Source: an uncultured Thiotrichaceae bacterium
GTDB lineage: Bacteria > Pseudomonadota > Gammaproteobacteria > Thiotrichales > Thiotrichaceae
Assembly: GCA_937931765.1 (NCBI GenBank)
Contig: CALHAO010000218.1
Coordinates: forward strand, 1-7,840
Direction: 5' to 3'
Length of the DNA stretch: 7,840 nucleotides
Both the position numbers and the translations under genes were made by a program. Position 1 is the stretch's first letter. Each line of letters begins with the position of its first letter. Shown here in pieces: positions 6,228 to 7,840 of this stretch. The notes below the pieces were generated by a model. It made no database searches, was not told the origin of the DNA, and saw only the letters and a program-made list of their open reading frames with translations.

Positions 6228-6668
6228 ATGCTAAATAAAAAATCGTATCTTTCGGGTTATTTCCTGTTCGCGCTGTGTGGTTTTCTGCTTATTCCTCTTA
6301 GCAGTCAGGGATGTGCTATGTCCGATACACAAGCTGCCGATGTGCAGCCAATAGATCAAATACACCGAATACTTCTCAAGCCTACAGATAAGGCTAGTAC
6401 CAATGCACAAGGTGAGTTGAGTACTGAATACCTGGATTATCTACAGAATGCTTTAGAGTCTACTGTCGTACCAGATGAAGAAACTGAAGCTGATGAGAAT
6501 GATATTGAGGTCAAGCTGAGTTATGTGCGCCCAATGAGTGGTGGCGTGCACGTCTTACAGGTAGAGCCTGCTATGCAGCGTGAAGCTGCCGTGGCATTGA
6601 CTGATACCTTATCTGTATTGGATGATGTGGAATACGCCGAACCGGATTTTCCACGTCGCCGTCGTTAA
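6228..6668 (+). CDS. Exported free-standing subtilase-prodomain-like protein
   Basis: A 146-residue protein that I do not recognise as a named gene. It has a lysine-containing N-terminus and a hydrophobic signal segment at about 11-28. C29 in SSQGC could be a lipidation site, but the lipobox is imperfect; ordinary signal peptidase cleavage is the alternative. An acidic linker lies near 82-92. The C-terminal part (about 95-146) contains LSYVRPM, HVL, an AM pair and VEYAEPDF, in the same order and spacing as in the propeptide of the S8 protease encoded next (VSYKRAM, HVL, AM, IDYAEPDY). It then ends in RRRR where a catalytic domain would begin. It is therefore probably a trans-acting inhibitor or folding helper of that protease, or a relic of a duplicated propeptide. 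The ATG at 6228 has GGAG 7 bases upstream. Longer in-frame starts would run through the terminator. Confidence 0.75.
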   Translation: MLNKKSYLSGYFLFALCGFLLIPLSSQGCAMSDTQAADVQPIDQIHRILLKPTDKASTNAQGELSTEYLDYLQNALESTVVPDEETEADENDIEVKLSYVRPMSGGVHVLQVEPAMQREAAVALTDTLSVLDDVEYAEPDFPRRRR

Positions 6669-6706
6669 GTTCTGCAACCCCCCAGTTGAATCCAGGAGTG
6701 AGTGTC

Positions 6707-7840
6707 ATGGATAGGTTGAATCTTTTAAAGAAATTGTGTGCTGCCGGATTTTTGCTGGCTGCATCGGTGATTTCAGTGTCTGCGAGTGCAGCCAACGGGC
6801 AGATTGACCAGCTAATTATCCGCTATCATAGCGATGTTCAGTCAAAAATGAGTAAATCAAGTCAAGCGACTGACCCACAGTTTATGGCCAGAACGGCGGA
6901 ACGTTATGTTTCGGATGCCACTGGTTTGCAGGTGAGTTACAAGCGAGCGATGGCGGCCACAACGGGTGCGCATGTACTGCGTCTGCCTTATGCGATGGAT
7001 GTTGAACAGGCAAAGATGTATGCCAGTCAGTTGCTAAAGAATCAGCCTGACATTGATTATGCTGAGCCGGATTACCGTCGTTACCTGATGAGTACTGTGC
7101 CGAATGATCCGCAAGTGAACCAGCAGTGGCACCTGATGTCTCCGGCAGATTTTGCCGGGGCGGCTAATGTATTTAATGCCTGGGATTTGACTAAGGGGAG
7201 TGCTGATATTGTAGTGGCTGTGCTGGATGAGGGCATTACTAACCATGTAGATTTGCGACCGAATCTGGTCGGTGGTTCTGCGGCGAAGTCGGGTTACGAT
7301 ATGGTGGGTGATGATCCGGCGGGTGACGGTGACGGACGTGATGCTGATCCGTCTAACCCTGGCGCTTCAAAATCTGCTGCTGAAGGCAGTGCTTGGCACG
7401 GTACTATTGTGGGTGGTCTGATCGCAGCGCGTCCTGATAATGGTAAATTTGTCGCCGGAGTTGGCTGGAATACCCGTTTATCTGCTGTGCGGATTTTGTC
7501 TGAGGCGGGCGGTTATCTCTCTGACCAGGTGGATGGCATGTTATGGGCAGGTGGTGAGAAGGTGTCTGGTGCTCCGGAGAATAACAACCCGGCGTTGATA
7601 CTGAACCTGAGTATTGGCACGGATAACTTTGAGACTTGCTCCCGTACTGAGCAAAATGCAGTCAATCTATTGACTAAAAAAGGCATCAGTATTGTGGTAG
7701 CTGCAGGCAATGAAAACCGCAATGTTGAAGGTTCTGCGCCTGCTAATTGTACCGGCGTTATTAGTGTTAGCGGTGTTACAAAAGAGGGTGCGCGTGCACC
7801 CTTTGCAAATTATGGTGAGTTGAATGACATTGCTGCACCC
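6707..7840 (+). CDS. Secreted subtilisin-like serine protease, S8 family (3' end cut by window edge)
   Basis: A secreted serine endopeptidase; 378 residues are visible. In order there is a signal peptide (1-28/29, ending SASAA) and a propeptide at about 31-128 that ends near YAEPDYRR. The catalytic domain begins around 140 (VNQQWHL). Catalytic D174 is in VAVLDEGI, H231 in SAWHGTIVGG, and the oxyanion-hole N335 in VAAGNEN. A Gly/Asp-rich loop at 201-219 precedes the His motif, as in Dichelobacter/Xanthomonas-type extracellular subtilases. C311 and C348 are likely disulfide partners. The catalytic GTSxAxP serine motif lies beyond the window. Two departures are notable: DEG instead of the usual DTG/DSG, and HGTIVGG instead of HGTHVAG. 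AGGAG lies 8 bases before the ATG, 38 bases after the prodomain-like gene, so the two are probably co-transcribed. Confidence 0.92.
   Translation, partial: MDRLNLLKKLCAAGFLLAASVISVSASAANGQIDQLIIRYHSDVQSKMSKSSQATDPQFMARTAERYVSDATGLQVSYKRAMAATTGAHVLRLPYAMDVEQAKMYASQLLKNQPDIDYAEPDYRRYLMSTVPNDPQVNQQWHLMSPADFAGAANVFNAWDLTKGSADIVVAVLDEGITNHVDLRPNLVGGSAAKSGYDMVGDDPAGDGDGRDADPSNPGASKSAAEGSAWHGTIVGGLIAARPDNGKFVAGVGWNTRLSAVRILSEAGGYLSDQVDGMLWAGGEKVSGAPENNNPALILNLSIGTDNFETCSRTEQNAVNLLTKKGISIVVAAGNENRNVEGSAPANCTGVISVSGVTKEGARAPFANYGELNDIAAP

Overview
The window looks like ordinary chromosomal DNA from a gammaproteobacterium of moderate G+C. The best clues are an ErpA of the same length and cysteine positions as I recall for the E. 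coli protein, an ArgC that is colinear with the pseudomonad type, and the order argC / membrane coiled-coil protein / bactofilin / erpA, which I recall from Pseudomonas. The lineage is an inference from gene content. No rRNA, tRNA, CRISPR, insertion sequence or phage gene is visible. All intergenic gaps are shorter than about 135 bases.

Left half (1-3170), all on the minus strand. In transcription order from right to left there is a membrane-anchored TlpA/ResA-like thioredoxin, then hemJ (protoporphyrinogen oxidase, GTG start, 4 bases after the previous stop), a TTG-started single-pass SPOR-domain protein, rpe, and gph. The gph gene overlaps rpe by 8 bases and runs off the left edge within its last few codons. 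The thioredoxin-hemJ pair suggests redox and heme metabolism. The rpe-gph pair handles pentose phosphates and phosphoglycolate. An inverted repeat in each of the hemJ-SPOR and SPOR-rpe gaps may be regulatory.

Centre (3171-6129), plus strand. A 75-base divergent spacer separates the thioredoxin gene from argC. It holds a symmetric TATTATA that can act as a -10 element on both strands. argC (GTG start) is followed at short spacing by a one-pass coiled-coil membrane protein and a bactofilin, which are likely envelope or cell-shape proteins. A long hairpin and a probable promoter then precede erpA, the A-type Fe-S carrier. A strong intrinsic terminator closes the unit.

Right part (6228-7840), plus strand. 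Immediately after the terminator lies a small exported protein whose C-terminal half closely resembles the propeptide of the secreted subtilisin-like (S8) protease encoded next to it. The protease is cut by the right edge before its catalytic serine. A free-standing prodomain-like protein paired with its presumed protease is the most interesting candidate system here: a possible trans-acting inhibitor or folding helper.
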